Positions 12,453-22,763 of a stretch of DNA of 64,000 nucleotides are shown one piece after another. Within the stretch, counting starts at the first letter, position 1. Every line of letters begins with the position of its first letter. A model generated the notes under the pieces. It ran no database searches, had not been told where the DNA came from, and saw nothing but the letters and a program-made list of their open reading frames with translations. This stretch comes from Aureimonas sp. AU4 (lineage in GTDB: Bacteria; Pseudomonadota; Alphaproteobacteria; Rhizobiales; Rhizobiaceae), in contig NZ_BBWK01000040.1 in assembly GCF_001463765.1 (NCBI RefSeq), positions 29,324 to 93,323 of the forward strand. The letters run 5' to 3'. The position numbers were made by a program, and so were the translations under genes.

Positions 12453-13025
12453 ATGCTTCTTCTGGTTCTCGGCCTCGTGCTGTTTCTCGGCATCCACTCG
12501 CTGCGCATCGCCGGCGACGGCCCGCGCGCGGCCATCGTCGCCCGGCTCGGAGACGGCCCCTACAAGGGGCTCTACTCCGTTCTGTCGCTGGCCGGCCTCG
12601 TCCTGATCGGCCAGGGCTACGGCCATGCGCTGGCCGCTTCCGGCATGGCCTGGACGCCGCCGACCGGCCTTCGCCACCTCGCGCTTCTTCTCGTGCCGAT
12701 CGCCTTCGTGCTCGTCGCCAGCGCCTATGCGCCGGCCGGGCGCATCAAGCGCCTCGCGCGCCATCCGATGGTGCTCGGCGTCGGCCTCTGGGCGCTCGGC
12801 CATCTCCTGGCCAACGGCGAGACCGCCAACGTCGTCCTGTTCGGCGCCTTTCTCGTCTGGGCCGCGGCGGACTACGCCGGCTCGCTCCGCCGTGCGCCCC
12901 AGCCCGTCGCCGGCCCCGTCTCGCCGAAGGGCGACGCCATCGCCGTCACGGTCGGCCTCGGCCTCGCCCTTGCCTTCATCCTTGGCCTGCACCAGTGGCT
13001 GATCGGCGTCTCGCCGCTCCAGTGA
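12453..13025 (+). CDS. NnrU family membrane protein
   Basis: A 190-residue integral membrane protein with five or six hydrophobic segments. The NnrU signatures are HSLRI near residue 13, GDGPYKGLYSVLSLAGLVLI, and ARHPMVLGVGLWALGHLLANG. NnrU was first linked to denitrification, but homologues occur in many non-denitrifiers and no denitrification gene is nearby. The ATG at 12453 is taken because a hydrophobic helix follows at once; the longer frame has a non-family N-terminus. Confidence 0.88.
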   Translation: MLLLVLGLVLFLGIHSLRIAGDGPRAAIVARLGDGPYKGLYSVLSLAGLVLIGQGYGHALAASGMAWTPPTGLRHLALLLVPIAFVLVASAYAPAGRIKRLARHPMVLGVGLWALGHLLANGETANVVLFGAFLVWAAADYAGSLRRAPQPVAGPVSPKGDAIAVTVGLGLALAFILGLHQWLIGVSPLQ

Positions 13026-13032
13026 CGCGCCC

Positions 13033-13590
13033 TCAGGCCGCGTCCATCGCCTCCAGGACGACGTTGTCGTTGGTGTAGATGCAGATCTCGGCCGCGATGC
13101 GCATCGCGCGCCGCGCGATCTCCTCGGCGTCGAGGTCCGTGTCCGCGAGCGCCCGCGCCGCCGCCAGCGCGTAGTTGCCGCCCGAGCCGATCGCGATCAC
13201 CCCGTTCTCGGGCTCCAAGACGTCGCCGTTGCCGGTCAGCGTCAGCGTCACGTTCCGGTCCGCCACGATCATCATCGCCTCGAGCCGGCGCAGATAGCGG
13301 TCCGTACGCCAGTCCTTGGCCAGTTCCACGCAGGCGCGCGTCAGCTGGTCGGGATACTGCTCGAGCTTGGCCTCCAGCCGCTCCAGGAGCGTGAACGCGT
13401 CCGCCGTCGCCCCCGCGAAGCCCGCGATCACCTGCCCGTTCTTGCCGAGCCGCCGGACCTTCTTAGCGTTGCCCTTCATCACCGTGTTGCCCAGCGACAC
13501 CTGACCGTCGCCCGCCACCACGACACGCCCGTTCTTGCGCACCGTGACGATCGTCGTCCCGTACATCGTCGCCGGATCATGCCTGTCCAT
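13033..13590 (-). CDS. hslV: ATP-dependent protease subunit HslV
   Basis: A 185-residue proteasome-like peptidase subunit of the HslVU complex. Thr12 should become the N-terminal nucleophile after removal of the 11-residue propeptide, since [26 protein letters not shown] is the conserved start. [15 protein letters not shown] near residue 145 is also typical. The ATG at 13590 fits the family. Unlike many bacteria, hslU is not adjacent: it is about 10 kb away on the opposite strand, beyond the his block. Confidence 0.97.
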   Translation of the reverse strand: MDRHDPATMYGTTIVTVRKNGRVVVAGDGQVSLGNTVMKGNAKKVRRLGKNGQVIAGFAGATADAFTLLERLEAKLEQYPDQLTRACVELAKDWRTDRYLRRLEAMMIVADRNVTLTLTGNGDVLEPENGVIAIGSGGNYALAAARALADTDLDAEEIARRAMRIAAEICIYTNDNVVLEAMDAA

Positions 13591-13684
13591 CATCACACCC
13601 ATCCACGCCGGGCCCAACGCCCGCTCGCCGCCCATATGGGCGCGCGGCGCGGCGACCCCAAGGGCGCGGGGCGCGCGGGGTCGT

Positions 13685-13860
13685 GGCGGGGCTATCGCCC
13701 CGGTCCCCATCCGGGAACGAATTCCCGGACCCTTCCCTTCGTTTGGTAACATGTCCCAGGCCGGGCGGGGCCTGTGGCCCCGCCCGGCCTGGGAAACCTC
13801 TTCGACGAAGGAGGGTGCAGGGACATCATGTCCCTGCCGGGTCGAGGGCGGAGCCCCGTC
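13685..13860. repeat. Intergenic palindromic element, copy A
   Basis: About 176 bp between divergent hslV and hisB. It starts GGCGGGGCT (13685-13693) and ends AGCCCCGTC, a near inverted repeat of the start. Inside are three hairpins: CCGGGAA/TTCCCGG (13711-13728); an 18-bp perfect stem CCCAGGCCGGGCGGGGCC with its complement (13755-13793, loop TGT); and CAGGGACA-TCA-TGTCCCTG (13818-13836). Between the last two lies AAACCTCTTCGACGAAGGAG, nearly identical to the second copy at 54844-55056. It looks like a non-autonomous dispersed element or a structured RNA. Confidence 0.8.
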
Positions 13861-13938
13861 TTGTACCCCGAACGCCCGCGCCCTTTTGGTCCGCGTCGCC
13901 GCGCGCTATGGGGAGGCGACAGCGTTTGGAGACGGGTG

Positions 13939-14547
13939 ATGGGTGAGACGGCGGGCCGGCGGGATGCGAGCGTGGAGCGCGCGACCAAGGAGACGCAGAT
14001 CCGGGTTCGGGTGGATCTCGACGGGCAGGGCCAGGCGCGCGTCGCGACGGGCGTCGGCTTCTTCGACCATATGCTCGATCACCTCTCGCGCCATTCGCTG
14101 ATCGACATCGACGTCGAGGCGAAGGGCGACTATCACATCGACGACCACCACACGGTGGAGGATGTCGGCATCGCGCTGGGGCAGGCGATCCGCCGGGCGA
14201 TGGGCGAGCGGCGGGGCATCCGGCGCTATGCGTCGCTGGATCTGGCGATGGACGAGTGCCTGACGCGCGCGGCGGTGGACGTCTCGGGTCGGCCGTTCCT
14301 CGTCTTCCGCACGCGCTTCACGGCGGAGAAGATCGGAACCTTCGACACGGAGCTGGTGCGTGAGTTCTTTCAGGCGCTGGCGATCAACGCGGGGCTGACG
14401 CTGCATATCGAGACGCTCTACGGCGAGAACTCGCACCACATCGCGGAGACCTGCTTCAAGGCGGTGGCGCGGGTGCTCGGCGAGGCGCTGTCGATCGACC
14501 CCCGCCAGGCCGACCTCGTGCCCTCCACCAAAGGCATGCTGGCGTGA
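13939..14547 (+). CDS. hisB: Imidazoleglycerol-phosphate dehydratase
   Basis: A 202-residue monofunctional HisB that dehydrates imidazole glycerol phosphate in histidine synthesis. The two metal-binding signatures are present: [13 protein letters not shown] followed by [16 protein letters not shown], and the C-terminal [10 protein letters not shown]. No HisN-type phosphatase domain is fused. It is the first gene of hisB-DUF2628-hisH-hisA-(uma2)-hisF-hisE-coaA. The ATG at 13939 lies about 80 bases after palindromic element copy A. Confidence 0.97.
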   Translation: MGETAGRRDASVERATKETQIRVRVDLDGQGQARVATGVGFFDHMLDHLSRHSLIDIDVEAKGDYHIDDHHTVEDVGIALGQAIRRAMGERRGIRRYASLDLAMDECLTRAAVDVSGRPFLVFRTRFTAEKIGTFDTELVREFFQALAINAGLTLHIETLYGENSHHIAETCFKAVARVLGEALSIDPRQADLVPSTKGMLA

Positions 14548-15014
14548 CGACGCGCTGGCGCGTCTTCGAGCGGGAAGCGGCGCGGGAGCCGAGCGAGACG
14601 GCGCGCTTCGTGCCGGAGCGCTTCTCGTGGGCAGCGCTGGTGCTGCCGCCGCTCTGGCTCGCGCGCCACCGCCTCTGTTGGTGGGCGGCGGGCGCGCTGG
14701 TCCTGGAGATCGCCTTTCCCGCGCTCGGCGCCCTGTCGGCGGCGCCTGGCATCGGCGGCCTCCTGTCGCTGCTTCTCGGCCTCCTCGTCGCGCTGGAGGG
14801 GCCGGGCCTTCGGGCGCGGCGCCTGGAGCGGCGGGGCTGGCGCGAGCGCGCGGCCTTCGAGGCACGCGATCTGCCGGAAGCGGAAATCCTCTACTACGGG
14901 CGTGGGCGACGCTTTGAGGGCACGGGCGGCGAGACGCCGACACCCGTCGCGGTGCTGCCGCCGCGCCCGGCCCGTACCCTCTTCGATCCCCCTTCCTCGG
15001 GACTGCGTGCATGA
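14544..15014 (+). CDS. DUF2628 family membrane protein
   Basis: A 156-residue protein typical of the DUF2628 family found between hisB and hisH in this order. Residues 20-80 hold [27 protein letters not shown] and two further hydrophobic helices; the C-terminal part is basic then Pro-rich. The GTG start overlaps the hisB stop as GTGA, so it is translationally coupled. Function unknown. Confidence 0.8.
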   Translation: MTTRWRVFEREAAREPSETARFVPERFSWAALVLPPLWLARHRLCWWAAGALVLEIAFPALGALSAAPGIGGLLSLLLGLLVALEGPGLRARRLERRGWRERAAFEARDLPEAEILYYGRGRRFEGTGGETPTPVAVLPPRPARTLFDPPSSGLRA

Positions 15015-15667
15015 GCGAGACGGTCGCGATCATCGACTACGGTTCGGGCAACCTGCGCTCGGCCGCGAAAGCCTTCGAGCGGGCGGTCGCCGAGGCCGGG
15101 ACGGATGTGCGGGTTCTCGTCACCGAGGACCCGGACGCGGTGCGCCGGGCGGACCGCGTGGTGCTGCCGGGCGTCGGCGCCTATGCGGACTGTCGGGCGG
15201 GCCTGGCGGCGGTGCCGGGCATGGAGACGGCGCTGCGCGAGGCGGTGGAGGGGCGCGGCGTGCCGTTCCTCGGCATCTGCGTCGGCATGCAGCTCATGTC
15301 GGACCGGGGCCTGGAGAAGACCGTGACGCAGGGGCTCGGCTGGATCGGCGGCGACGTCGAGCCGATCGTGCCGTCCGACCCTCAGCTCAAGGTTCCGCAG
15401 ATCGGCTGGAACACGATCCGCCAGCACCGCGACCATGCGCTTCTGGAGGGGATCGCGACCGGCGAGACGGGGCTGCATGCCTATTTCGTCCATTCCTACC
15501 ATCTGGTCGCGACGCGGCCCGAGGAGGTGGTGGCGAGCGTCGACTACGGCGGCGCGGTCACCGCGATCGTGGCGCGCGACAACCGCGCGGGCACCCAGTT
15601 CCATCCCGAGAAGAGCCAGACGCTGGGTCTCCGGCTCATCGCGAACTTCCTGCGCTGGAGGCCCTGA
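15011..15667 (+). CDS. hisH: Imidazole glycerol phosphate synthase, glutaminase subunit
   Basis: A 218-residue class I glutamine amidotransferase supplying ammonia to HisF. The catalytic triad is visible: Cys90 in GICVGMQ, and His198 and Glu200 in QFHPEKS. The [13 protein letters not shown] start is typical. It overlaps the preceding gene by 4 bp and the hisA start by 1 bp (TGATG). Confidence 0.98.
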   Translation: MSETVAIIDYGSGNLRSAAKAFERAVAEAGTDVRVLVTEDPDAVRRADRVVLPGVGAYADCRAGLAAVPGMETALREAVEGRGVPFLGICVGMQLMSDRGLEKTVTQGLGWIGGDVEPIVPSDPQLKVPQIGWNTIRQHRDHALLEGIATGETGLHAYFVHSYHLVATRPEEVVASVDYGGAVTAIVARDNRAGTQFHPEKSQTLGLRLIANFLRWRP

Positions 15668-16404
15668 TGCCGACCCTCTTTCCCGCCATCGACCTGAAGA
15701 ACGGCGAGTGCGTGCGCCTGAAGCTCGGCCTGATGGACGAGGCGACGGTCTACAACACGGACCCGGCCGCGCAGGCGCGCGCCTTCCGCACGCAGGGCTT
15801 CACGCATCTCCACGTGGTCGACCTCGACGGGGCGTTCGCGGGCCGCGCGGTGAACGGCGCGGCGGTGGAGGCGATCCTGGGTGCGGTCGGAGCCGAGATG
15901 CGCGTCCAGCTCGGCGGCGGCATCCGCACGCTGGAGGACGTCGAGCGCTGGCTCGGGCTCGGCCTGTCGCGCGTCATCCTCGGCACGGTGGCAGTGCGCG
16001 ATCCCGCCCTCGTGCGCGAGGCGGCGCGGCTCTTTCCCGGCCAGGTCGTGGTGGGCATCGACGCCAAAAGCGGCCGCGTCGCGGTCGAGGGCTGGGCGGA
16101 AGCGTCGGAACTCACCGCGACCGAGCTGGCGCTCCGCTTCGCGGATGCCGGGGTGGCGGCGATCGTCTACACCGACATCGACCGCGACGGCGTCCTGGCC
16201 GGCATCAACTGGGAGGCGACGATCGCGCTTGGGTCTTCCGTGCCGATCCCGGTGATCGCGAGCGGGGGTCTCGCCTCGATCGAGGACGTCCGGCGCCTCG
16301 CCTCGCCCGACGCCTCGCATCTGGAAGGCGCCATTACCGGCCGCGCCCTCTACGACGGCCGCCTCGACCCGGCCGAGGCGCTGCGCGTGCTGGCGGCGGC
16401 CTGA
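15667..16404 (+). CDS. hisA: ProFAR isomerase
   Basis: A 245-residue TIM-barrel isomerase converting ProFAR to PRFAR. Asp9 ([13 protein letters not shown]) and Asp132 (VVGIDAKSG) match the catalytic aspartates of HisA, and phosphate-binding LGGGIRT and ASGGLAS loops are present. The ATG overlaps the hisH stop codon. A parS site follows six bases after the stop codon. Confidence 0.97.
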   Translation: MPTLFPAIDLKNGECVRLKLGLMDEATVYNTDPAAQARAFRTQGFTHLHVVDLDGAFAGRAVNGAAVEAILGAVGAEMRVQLGGGIRTLEDVERWLGLGLSRVILGTVAVRDPALVREAARLFPGQVVVGIDAKSGRVAVEGWAEASELTATELALRFADAGVAAIVYTDIDRDGVLAGINWEATIALGSSVPIPVIASGGLASIEDVRRLASPDASHLEGAITGRALYDGRLDPAEALRVLAAA

Positions 16405-16409
16405 CCGCT

Positions 16410-16423
16410 GTTTCACGTGAAAC
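16410..16423. promoter_or_regulatory. parS: parS centromere site 2
   Basis: A perfect GTTTCACGTGAAAC palindrome, preceded by T, in the 64-base gap between hisA and the Uma2 gene. It splits the histidine operon at the point where the extra gene lies. Confidence 0.85.
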
Positions 16424-16468
16424 CGCCGCGCCCTTTCGGGGGGCTCGCGGCGGCGCTATGTTAGCGGC

Positions 16469-17026
16469 ATGAACGTCCAGACGCCGACCATCCGGACTGC
16501 CGACGACTTCCTGCGCTGGAACGAGGGCCGCGCGGGCAAGCTCGAATTCGTACGGGGAAGGATCACCGGCATGATGACAGGCGGCTCGAGGCGTCACGCC
16601 GAGCTCTTCCTGCAGCTGGCCTTCCTGTTGAAGCGAGACCTGACCGACCCCTCGCTTCGCATCACGGCGGCCGACTATGCCGTACGGACTCCCGTCGGCA
16701 TCCGATACCCCGACGTTCTGGTTCACCGGGCCGAGGGCGACGGACGGGATCTGGCGACCGGCGAGCCTTTGTTCATCGCCGAGATCCTGTCGCCGTCGAC
16801 ACTGGCGACGGATTTCGGGGAGAAGGCTGCGGAGTACACCGCGCTTCCCACCCTCCTGCACTACCTCGTCCTGTCGCAGGACGAGCCGCGCGCCTGGCTC
16901 TGGCGGCGTGGCGAGGACGGGGCTTTCGGCCCGCCCGAAATGACTGCAGGCGCGCAGGAAAGCGTCGCGCTGGACGGCTTCGGCCTGACCCTTTCCCTTG
17001 CCGAGCTCTATCGCGGCATCGCATAA
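16469..17026 (+). CDS. Uma2 family (DUF820) restriction-fold protein
   Basis: A 185-residue protein with the PD-(D/E)XK-like pattern of Uma2/DUF820 proteins: an N-terminal [21 protein letters not shown], then [11 protein letters not shown] with the metal-binding Asp, then [22 protein letters not shown] with the Glu. These proteins are abundant in cyanobacteria and scattered elsewhere, and nuclease activity is mostly inferred. It sits in the histidine operon between hisA and hisF, with no role in histidine synthesis expected. Confidence 0.88.
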   Translation: MNVQTPTIRTADDFLRWNEGRAGKLEFVRGRITGMMTGGSRRHAELFLQLAFLLKRDLTDPSLRITAADYAVRTPVGIRYPDVLVHRAEGDGRDLATGEPLFIAEILSPSTLATDFGEKAAEYTALPTLLHYLVLSQDEPRAWLWRRGEDGAFGPPEMTAGAQESVALDGFGLTLSLAELYRGIA

Positions 17027-17075
17027 GCCGCCCCGAGGCGCTCCTGGCGCCGCCCCTTTCCACAGGCCGTTTCCC

Positions 17076-17879
17076 GTGACCCTGAAAGCCCGCATCATCC
17101 CCTGCCTCGACGTCAAGGACGGGCGCGTCGTGAAGGGCGTCAACTTCGAAGCCCTGCGCGACGCCGGCGATCCGGTGGAGGCCGCGCGCCGCTACGACGC
17201 GGCGGGCGCCGACGAGCTCTGCTTCCTCGACATCACCGCCTCGTCCGACAACCGCGACACGATCCTCGACGTCGTGGCGCGCACGGCCGAGGCCTGCTTC
17301 ATGCCGGTGACGGTGGGCGGGGGCGTGCGTACCGTCGCCGACATCCGCCGCCTGCTCCTGGCTGGCGCCGACAAGGTGTCGATCAACACGGCGGCCGTCG
17401 CCCGGCCCGAGTTCGTGGCGGAAGCGGCCGACAAGTTCGGCAACCAATGCATCGTGGTGGCGATCGACGCCAAAAGCGTCTCGGCCGAGGGCGAGGCACC
17501 GCGCTGGGAGATCTTCACCCATGGCGGGCGCAACCGCACCGGCATCGACGCGGTCCAGTTCGCGCGGCGCGTCGTGGCGCTCGGCGCGGGCGAGATCCTT
17601 CTCACCTCCATGGACCGCGACGGCACCAAGGCCGGCTTCGACCTGCCCCTCACCCGCGCGATCGCGGATGCCGTCACCGTGCCGGTGATAGCAAGCGGCG
17701 GCGTCGGCACGCTCGACCATCTGGTGGACGGCGTCGCCAAGGGCGGCGCTGCGGCGGTTCTGGCCGCCTCGATCTTCCACTTCGGCACCCATACGGTGAT
17801 GGAGGCCAAGCACCACATGGCGGCCGCCGGCATTCCCATGCGCCTCGATGCGGCGCCACGCCCGAACGGGACGCACTAG
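17076..17879 (+). CDS. hisF: Imidazole glycerol phosphate synthase, cyclase subunit
   Basis: A 267-residue TIM barrel that joins PRFAR with ammonia from HisH to give IGP and AICAR. Catalytic Asp12 ([19 protein letters not shown]) and Asp131 (VVAIDAK) are present, with the VGGGVRT and ASGGVGT phosphate loops. The GTG at 17076 gives the usual [12 protein letters not shown] start; an ATG at 16998 would overlap the upstream gene and add a non-family tail. Four bases before hisE. Confidence 0.97.
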   Translation: MTLKARIIPCLDVKDGRVVKGVNFEALRDAGDPVEAARRYDAAGADELCFLDITASSDNRDTILDVVARTAEACFMPVTVGGGVRTVADIRRLLLAGADKVSINTAAVARPEFVAEAADKFGNQCIVVAIDAKSVSAEGEAPRWEIFTHGGRNRTGIDAVQFARRVVALGAGEILLTSMDRDGTKAGFDLPLTRAIADAVTVPVIASGGVGTLDHLVDGVAKGGAAAVLAASIFHFGTHTVMEAKHHMAAAGIPMRLDAAPRPNGTH

Positions 17880-17882
17880 ACC

Positions 17883-18215
17883 ATGACGACCCACGACTTC
17901 ACGCTCACCAGCCTCGAGCGCATCGTGGCGGCGCGCGCGGCGTCCGGCGACGGCGGCTCCTACACCGCCAAGCTCGTGTCGCGCGGCACGCCCTATGCCG
18001 CGCGCAAGCTCGGCGAGGAGGCGGTGGAGCTCGTGGTGGCCGCGATCTCGGAGGACGACGCGGCGCTCACCGGCGAGGCGGCAGACCTTCTCTACCATCT
18101 CCTCGTGGTGCTGCGCCTGCGCGAGATCCCCTTGAGTGCGGTCCTGGCCGAACTCGACCGGCGCACCGCCCAGACCGGCCTTCAGGAGAAGGCGTCGCGG
18201 GCCCCCGACGCTTGA
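17883..18215 (+). CDS. hisE: Phosphoribosyl-ATP pyrophosphatase
   Basis: A 110-residue all-helical MazG-like pyrophosphatase hydrolysing PR-ATP to PR-AMP. The signature [13 protein letters not shown] and the later [13 protein letters not shown] metal-binding helix are clear. It is separate from hisI, which is not in this window. It follows hisF closely and its stop overlaps a possible TTG start of coaA. Confidence 0.96.
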   Translation: MTTHDFTLTSLERIVAARAASGDGGSYTAKLVSRGTPYAARKLGEEAVELVVAAISEDDAALTGEAADLLYHLLVVLRLREIPLSAVLAELDRRTAQTGLQEKASRAPDA

Positions 18216-18223
18216 GCGCCGCC

Positions 18224-19201
18224 GTGGATCCCCTCACCCTGCGGCCCGCCCCCCTGGGCGGCGAAGCGCTCTCGCCCTACCACTTCTTTCCGGCCGAGAC
18301 CTGGGCGACCTTTCGCGGCCGCGAGGCGCTGACGCTGACCGAAGACGAGGTGCGGCGCCTGCGCTCGCTCGGCGACCAGATCGACGTCGGCGAGGTGGAG
18401 CGCATCTATCTTGCCGTGTCGCGCCTGCTCTACGCCCATGTGGAATCGAGCCAGGCCCTGTTTCGCCAGCGCAAGCGCTTCCTGCGCGGCTCCGACCAGG
18501 CCCGCACGCCCTTCATCATCGGCATCGCCGGGTCGGTCGCGGCGGGCAAGAGCACCACGGCGCGCATCCTCAAGGAACTTCTCGCCCGCTGGCCGGGAAC
18601 GCCCAAGGTCGACCTCGTCACGACCGACGGCTTTCTGTTCCCCAACAGCGTTCTGGAAGCCAACGGCCTGATGCAGCGCAAGGGCTTCCCCGAAAGCTAC
18701 GACGTCGCGGCGATCCTGCGCTTCCTCAGCGACATCAAGGCGGGCGCGCGTCATGTGCGGGCTCCCGTCTATTCGCACTTCTTCTACGACGTCCTGCCCG
18801 GCGAGAGCATCGAGGTCGACCAGCCCGACATCCTGATCTTCGAGGGCCTGAACGTCCTGCAGGTGCGCGACATGCCGCCGGGCGGGCGCTTCGTGCCCTT
18901 CGTGTCGGACTTCTTCGACCACTCGATCTATATCGACGCTGACGAGCGCGACCTGCACCGCTGGTATGTCGAGCGCTTCATGCGCCTGCGAGAAACGGCG
19001 TTCCGCGACGAGGCCTCCTTCTTTCACCGCTACTCCGCGATCTCGGAGGAGGAGGCGCTGACCATCGCCGAGCGGCTCTGGACGACGATCAACGCCCGGA
19101 ACCTCTACGAGAACATCCTGCCGACGCGGCCGCGCGCCGACCTCGTGCTGCGCAAGGGCGGCAACCATCTCGTGGAAGAGGTGGCGCTGCGCAAGATTTG
19201 A
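18224..19201 (+). CDS. coaA: Pantothenate kinase, type I
   Basis: A 325-residue ATP-dependent kinase that phosphorylates pantothenate, the first step of CoA synthesis. The P-loop [15 protein letters not shown] is near residue 105, followed by [11 protein letters not shown] and the [17 protein letters not shown] block typical of bacterial CoaA. The GTG at 18224 (VDPLTLRP) is chosen; an in-frame TTG at 18212, overlapping the hisE stop as TTGA, is also possible. hisE-coaA adjacency is common in the order. Confidence 0.96.
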   Translation: MDPLTLRPAPLGGEALSPYHFFPAETWATFRGREALTLTEDEVRRLRSLGDQIDVGEVERIYLAVSRLLYAHVESSQALFRQRKRFLRGSDQARTPFIIGIAGSVAAGKSTTARILKELLARWPGTPKVDLVTTDGFLFPNSVLEANGLMQRKGFPESYDVAAILRFLSDIKAGARHVRAPVYSHFFYDVLPGESIEVDQPDILIFEGLNVLQVRDMPPGGRFVPFVSDFFDHSIYIDADERDLHRWYVERFMRLRETAFRDEASFFHRYSAISEEEALTIAERLWTTINARNLYENILPTRPRADLVLRKGGNHLVEEVALRKI

Positions 19202-19348
19202 ACCATCGGTTCTCAAGCTTAGCGAAGCCTTCACCTCGATCCGGGGATTCGTCCCGTCCAAGCCCCCGGCCCCGTCTCCTTAAGCGATCCGAAGCTCCCG
19301 CGCCCCTACCCTTCCGGCCGTCATCGGTCTGCTGGGAGTTCGGCCGTC

Positions 19349-21046
19349 ATGCGCATCACCATCAAGGCGCGGCTCGTCGCCTCCTTCACGCTGGTTCTCG
19401 TTCTCATGGGCGCGCTCGGCTTCGTCGGGCTGCGGGCGCTGGAGGACTCCAAGGCCGCTCTGGAGGCGACCGTCGCGGGGCCGATGAAACAGAGCGAGCG
19501 GCTCCTCACGGTGCGCGCCTACATCTCCGACGTCGGGCGCCTCGCCAACACGCTCGACACCGTGACCGACCCGGCCGTCTTCAAGGACCTGTCGGAAACG
19601 GCGATCGAGCGCAGCCGTAAGGCGCAAGGCCTGCTCGCCGACTACCGGGCCGACGCGCCGGACGCCGAGCGCGCCTCGCTGGACGGGCTCGAGGCGGACG
19701 CCAAGCAGTACGAGGACATCGCCGCCCAGGTGATCGGGCTGCTGACGCAGGCCAACGCCGACAAGGCCAACGGCGCGGAGGCCGCGGCCAAGGCCGCCAC
19801 GCTTTCCAACACGGGCATGCGCCCGCTGATGTCGAAGATGGTGGACAGCCTCGCCGAGGCGCGCGACCGCGAGACCGCCCGCACCACGCAGCTTCTCGCC
19901 GACAACGCGGCCGCCTTCGACCAGACCCGTCTCCTGTTCTTGGGAACGCTCGGCCTTGCGGTCGTGCTGGCGGCGGGCGCCGCCGCCTGGATCGCCACCT
20001 CGGTGGGCCGGGGCCTCGGACGCTCGGTGGCGCTCGCCCGGCAGATCGGCGAGGGGGACCTGACGGCGCGCGTCGGCCAGGCCGCGGCGCGCGACGAGAT
20101 CGGCGACCTGCAGCGGGCGATGGGCGAGATGACCGCCCGGCTGCGCGAGGTCCTGGGCGCGGTCGGCGCCTCGGCCGCGCAGGTCGCCTCGGGCTCCACG
20201 CAGTCGGCCGCAACCGCCGAGCAGCTGTCGTCGGGCTCGACCGAACAGGCCTCGGCCTCGGAAGAGGCCTCGGCGGCGGTGGAGCAGATGACCGCCAATG
20301 TGCGCCAGAACGCCGACAACGCCAGCCAGACCGAGAAGATGGCCGCGCAGGCCTCGGCCAATGCGGAAGCCTCGGGCGAGGCGGTTCGCCAGTCGGTCGC
20401 GGCGATGCGCCAGATCGCGGACAATATCGTGGTGGTGCAGGAGATCGCGCGCCAGACCGACCTCCTCGCGCTGAACGCCGCGATCGAGGCCGCGCGTGCG
20501 GGCTCCCACGGCAAGGGCTTCGCGGTGGTGGCCTCGGAGGTGCGCAAGCTCGCCGAGCGCTCCGGCGAGGCGGCCGCGCGGATCGGCGAGCTGTCCGCCG
20601 AGACGATGCGCGCCTGCGAGGCGGCGGGCGATCGGCTCGGCCAGCTCGTCCCCGACATCCATCGCACGGCGGAGCTGGTCGGCGAGATCTCGGCCGCCTG
20701 CCGCGAGCAGTCGGTCGGCATCGAGCAGATCAACCAGGCCATCGTCCAGCTCGACCAGGTCACGCAGGCCAACGCCAGCGCGGCGAACCAGATGGCGGCC
20801 ACCGCCGAGGCGCTTTCGGCCGAGGCGCGCGAGCTCGACGAGCGGACGAGCTTCTTCCGCACCGGCGAGGCCGAGGCGCCCGTCCCGCTCAAAATGGCAG
20901 CGACGGCACCGGCGGCAACGCCCAGGGTTTCCGCCACACCGGCTCCGCCGCGCCGCGCCCCCGCCGCCGTCTCCGCCAAGCTCGCTCCCAAGGGCATGGC
21001 GCTCGACCTCGACGGCGACGGCGGCTTCGAGCGGATGAGCGCCTGA
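19349..21046 (+). CDS. Methyl-accepting chemotaxis protein
   Basis: A 565-residue transmembrane chemoreceptor. TM1 is residues 10-28, a periplasmic helical domain runs to about 188, TM2 is about 190-213, and a HAMP domain follows with [19 protein letters not shown]. The signalling hairpin tip is [21 protein letters not shown] with [17 protein letters not shown]. The C-terminal 55 residues are Pro/Ala rich with no CheR-tethering pentapeptide. It couples ligand sensing to CheA/CheW; no che genes are nearby. Ligand unknown. Confidence 0.95.
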   Translation: MRITIKARLVASFTLVLVLMGALGFVGLRALEDSKAALEATVAGPMKQSERLLTVRAYISDVGRLANTLDTVTDPAVFKDLSETAIERSRKAQGLLADYRADAPDAERASLDGLEADAKQYEDIAAQVIGLLTQANADKANGAEAAAKAATLSNTGMRPLMSKMVDSLAEARDRETARTTQLLADNAAAFDQTRLLFLGTLGLAVVLAAGAAAWIATSVGRGLGRSVALARQIGEGDLTARVGQAAARDEIGDLQRAMGEMTARLREVLGAVGASAAQVASGSTQSAATAEQLSSGSTEQASASEEASAAVEQMTANVRQNADNASQTEKMAAQASANAEASGEAVRQSVAAMRQIADNIVVVQEIARQTDLLALNAAIEAARAGSHGKGFAVVASEVRKLAERSGEAAARIGELSAETMRACEAAGDRLGQLVPDIHRTAELVGEISAACREQSVGIEQINQAIVQLDQVTQANASAANQMAATAEALSAEARELDERTSFFRTGEAEAPVPLKMAATAPAATPRVSATPAPPRRAPAAVSAKLAPKGMALDLDGDGGFERMSA

Positions 21047-21139
21047 AAGGGCGCTCCCACCGCTTCGGACGGGCCGCGCCGTTGACAGGGGCCGCGCAAC
21101 GCCCTTACTGCCGCCCGACCTTTGGGACAGGACGGTGCC

Positions 21140-22702
21140 ATGACCATCGATCTCAACCGCCGCGAGCTGATGCTGGGGCTTTCGCTTCTGGGGCTGGCCG
21201 GGGTGACCGGACAGGCCCAGGCCGCCGAGGGCGACGCCCTGCGGTTCGGCGAGCCGCAGCCCTTCTCCTTCGACGCGCTGGTGGAGCGGGCCCGCGCGCT
21301 CGCCGCCGAGCCCTACGTGCCCGAGGTGCCACGCTCGGCCGACACGCTGGAGCGCATCGACTTCGACCAGCACTGGCGCATCCGCTACCGCGCCGACCAG
21401 ACGCTGGAGCTGAACGGCGGCAAGGCCCCGATCCGCTTCTTCCACCTCGGCCGCTACTTCAAGCTCCCGGTGGGCATCCACGTGGTGGAGAACGGGCAGG
21501 CGCGCACCCTGCGCTACGACCCCAAGCTCTTCGACATTCCGGCGGATTCGCCGGCCCGCGAGCTTCCCGACGACATCGGCTTTGCCGGCTTCCGGGTGCT
21601 GGAGCCCGGCAGCGAGACCGACTGGCTGGCGTTTCTGGGCGCCGCCTACTTCCGTACGTCGGGCGAGGACAACCAGTTCGGTATGTCGGCGCGGGCGCTC
21701 GCCATCGACGTCGCGATGCCCACCCCGGAGGAATTCCCCCGCTTCACGGACTTCTTCCTCGAGCCCTCCGCCGACGGGCGTCTCGCGATCTCCTGCCTTC
21801 TCAACAGCCCCCGCGTCGCGGGCGTCCTGCGCATGGACGTCCGGAAGGGCGGTCCGATCGTCATGGACATCCAGGCGCGCTACTTCGCGCGCGACGACAT
21901 CCAGCGCTTCGGCATCGCGGCGCTGACCTCGATGTTCTGGTATAGCGAGACCGACCGCGGCCGGCGCGTCGACTGGCGCCCGGAGGTGCACGACTCGGAC
22001 GGCCTGGCGCTCTGGACGGGTTCCGGCGAGCGCATATGGCGCCCGCTCAACAATCCCGTGAACGTGATGACCTCGAGCTTCACGGACGAGAACCCGCGCG
22101 GCTTCGGCCTCCTGCAGCGCGACCGCAACTTCGACAACTACGAGGACGACGGCGTCTTCTACGAGAAGCGCGCCAGCGTCTGGGTCGAGCCCAAGGGCGA
22201 CTGGGGCCGGGGCGCGGTGCAGCTCGTCGAGATCCCGACCGACGACGAGATCCACGACAACATCGCCGCCTACTGGATCGCCGACAAGTCGGTGCGCCGG
22301 GGCGACGCGATCGCTCTCGACTACGTCCTCCACTGGGCGAACCGCGAGCCCTATCCGCCCCGCGTCGGCGAGGTCGTGGCGACGCGCCTCGGGCGGGGCG
22401 GCATCGCCGGGCAGCCCCGTCCCGCCGGCGTCACCAAGATCGTGGTGGACTTCGACGGCGGCCTGGTGGGCGCTCTTGCGCGCGACGCCAAGGGCGTCGA
22501 GGCCGTGGTCTCGGCCTCGCGCGGCACGCTCGGCAAGGCCGACGCCTATTCCGTCAAGGTCGGCACCGCCTGGCGCACGACCTTCGACATCACGGCGGAC
22601 GGCACCGAGCCGGTGGAGATGCGCTGCTACCTGCGCCAGGGCGACACCGTTCTGACGGAGACCTGGGCCTACCAGTTCCTGCCCCTGCCGCGCCCGGCCT
22701 GA
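21140..22702 (+). CDS. Periplasmic glucan biosynthesis protein, OpgG/OpgD family
   Basis: A 520-residue exported protein of the MdoG/OpgG family, which acts in the periplasm on osmoregulated beta-glucans. The N-terminus has twin arginines before a hydrophobic stretch ([17 protein letters not shown]), suggesting Tat export as in OpgD. Family blocks include [45 protein letters not shown] and the C-terminal immunoglobulin-like domain. The ATG at 21140 follows AGGACGG. No opgH is nearby. Confidence 0.93.
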   Translation: MTIDLNRRELMLGLSLLGLAGVTGQAQAAEGDALRFGEPQPFSFDALVERARALAAEPYVPEVPRSADTLERIDFDQHWRIRYRADQTLELNGGKAPIRFFHLGRYFKLPVGIHVVENGQARTLRYDPKLFDIPADSPARELPDDIGFAGFRVLEPGSETDWLAFLGAAYFRTSGEDNQFGMSARALAIDVAMPTPEEFPRFTDFFLEPSADGRLAISCLLNSPRVAGVLRMDVRKGGPIVMDIQARYFARDDIQRFGIAALTSMFWYSETDRGRRVDWRPEVHDSDGLALWTGSGERIWRPLNNPVNVMTSSFTDENPRGFGLLQRDRNFDNYEDDGVFYEKRASVWVEPKGDWGRGAVQLVEIPTDDEIHDNIAAYWIADKSVRRGDAIALDYVLHWANREPYPPRVGEVVATRLGRGGIAGQPRPAGVTKIVVDFDGGLVGALARDAKGVEAVVSASRGTLGKADAYSVKVGTAWRTTFDITADGTEPVEMRCYLRQGDTVLTETWAYQFLPLPRPA

Positions 22703-22732
22703 GGGCCGGCAGGGCCGCTTGAGAAACGAGAT

Positions 22733-22759
22733 CGGGCGTCCCGTGCGGGCGCCCGTTTT
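22733..22759 (+). terminator. Terminator between the glucan gene and a convergent luxR
   Basis: CGGGCG (22733-22738) and CGCCCG (22750-22755) pair, with a TTTT tail on the plus strand, 30 bases after the stop codon. It lies between convergent genes and could also act on the minus strand. Confidence 0.6.
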
Positions 22760-22763
22760 CCTA

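Noticed and set aside
19280..22333. A 1017-residue minus-strand frame
   Set aside because: It is antisense to the chemoreceptor and the glucan protein, both with clear domains.
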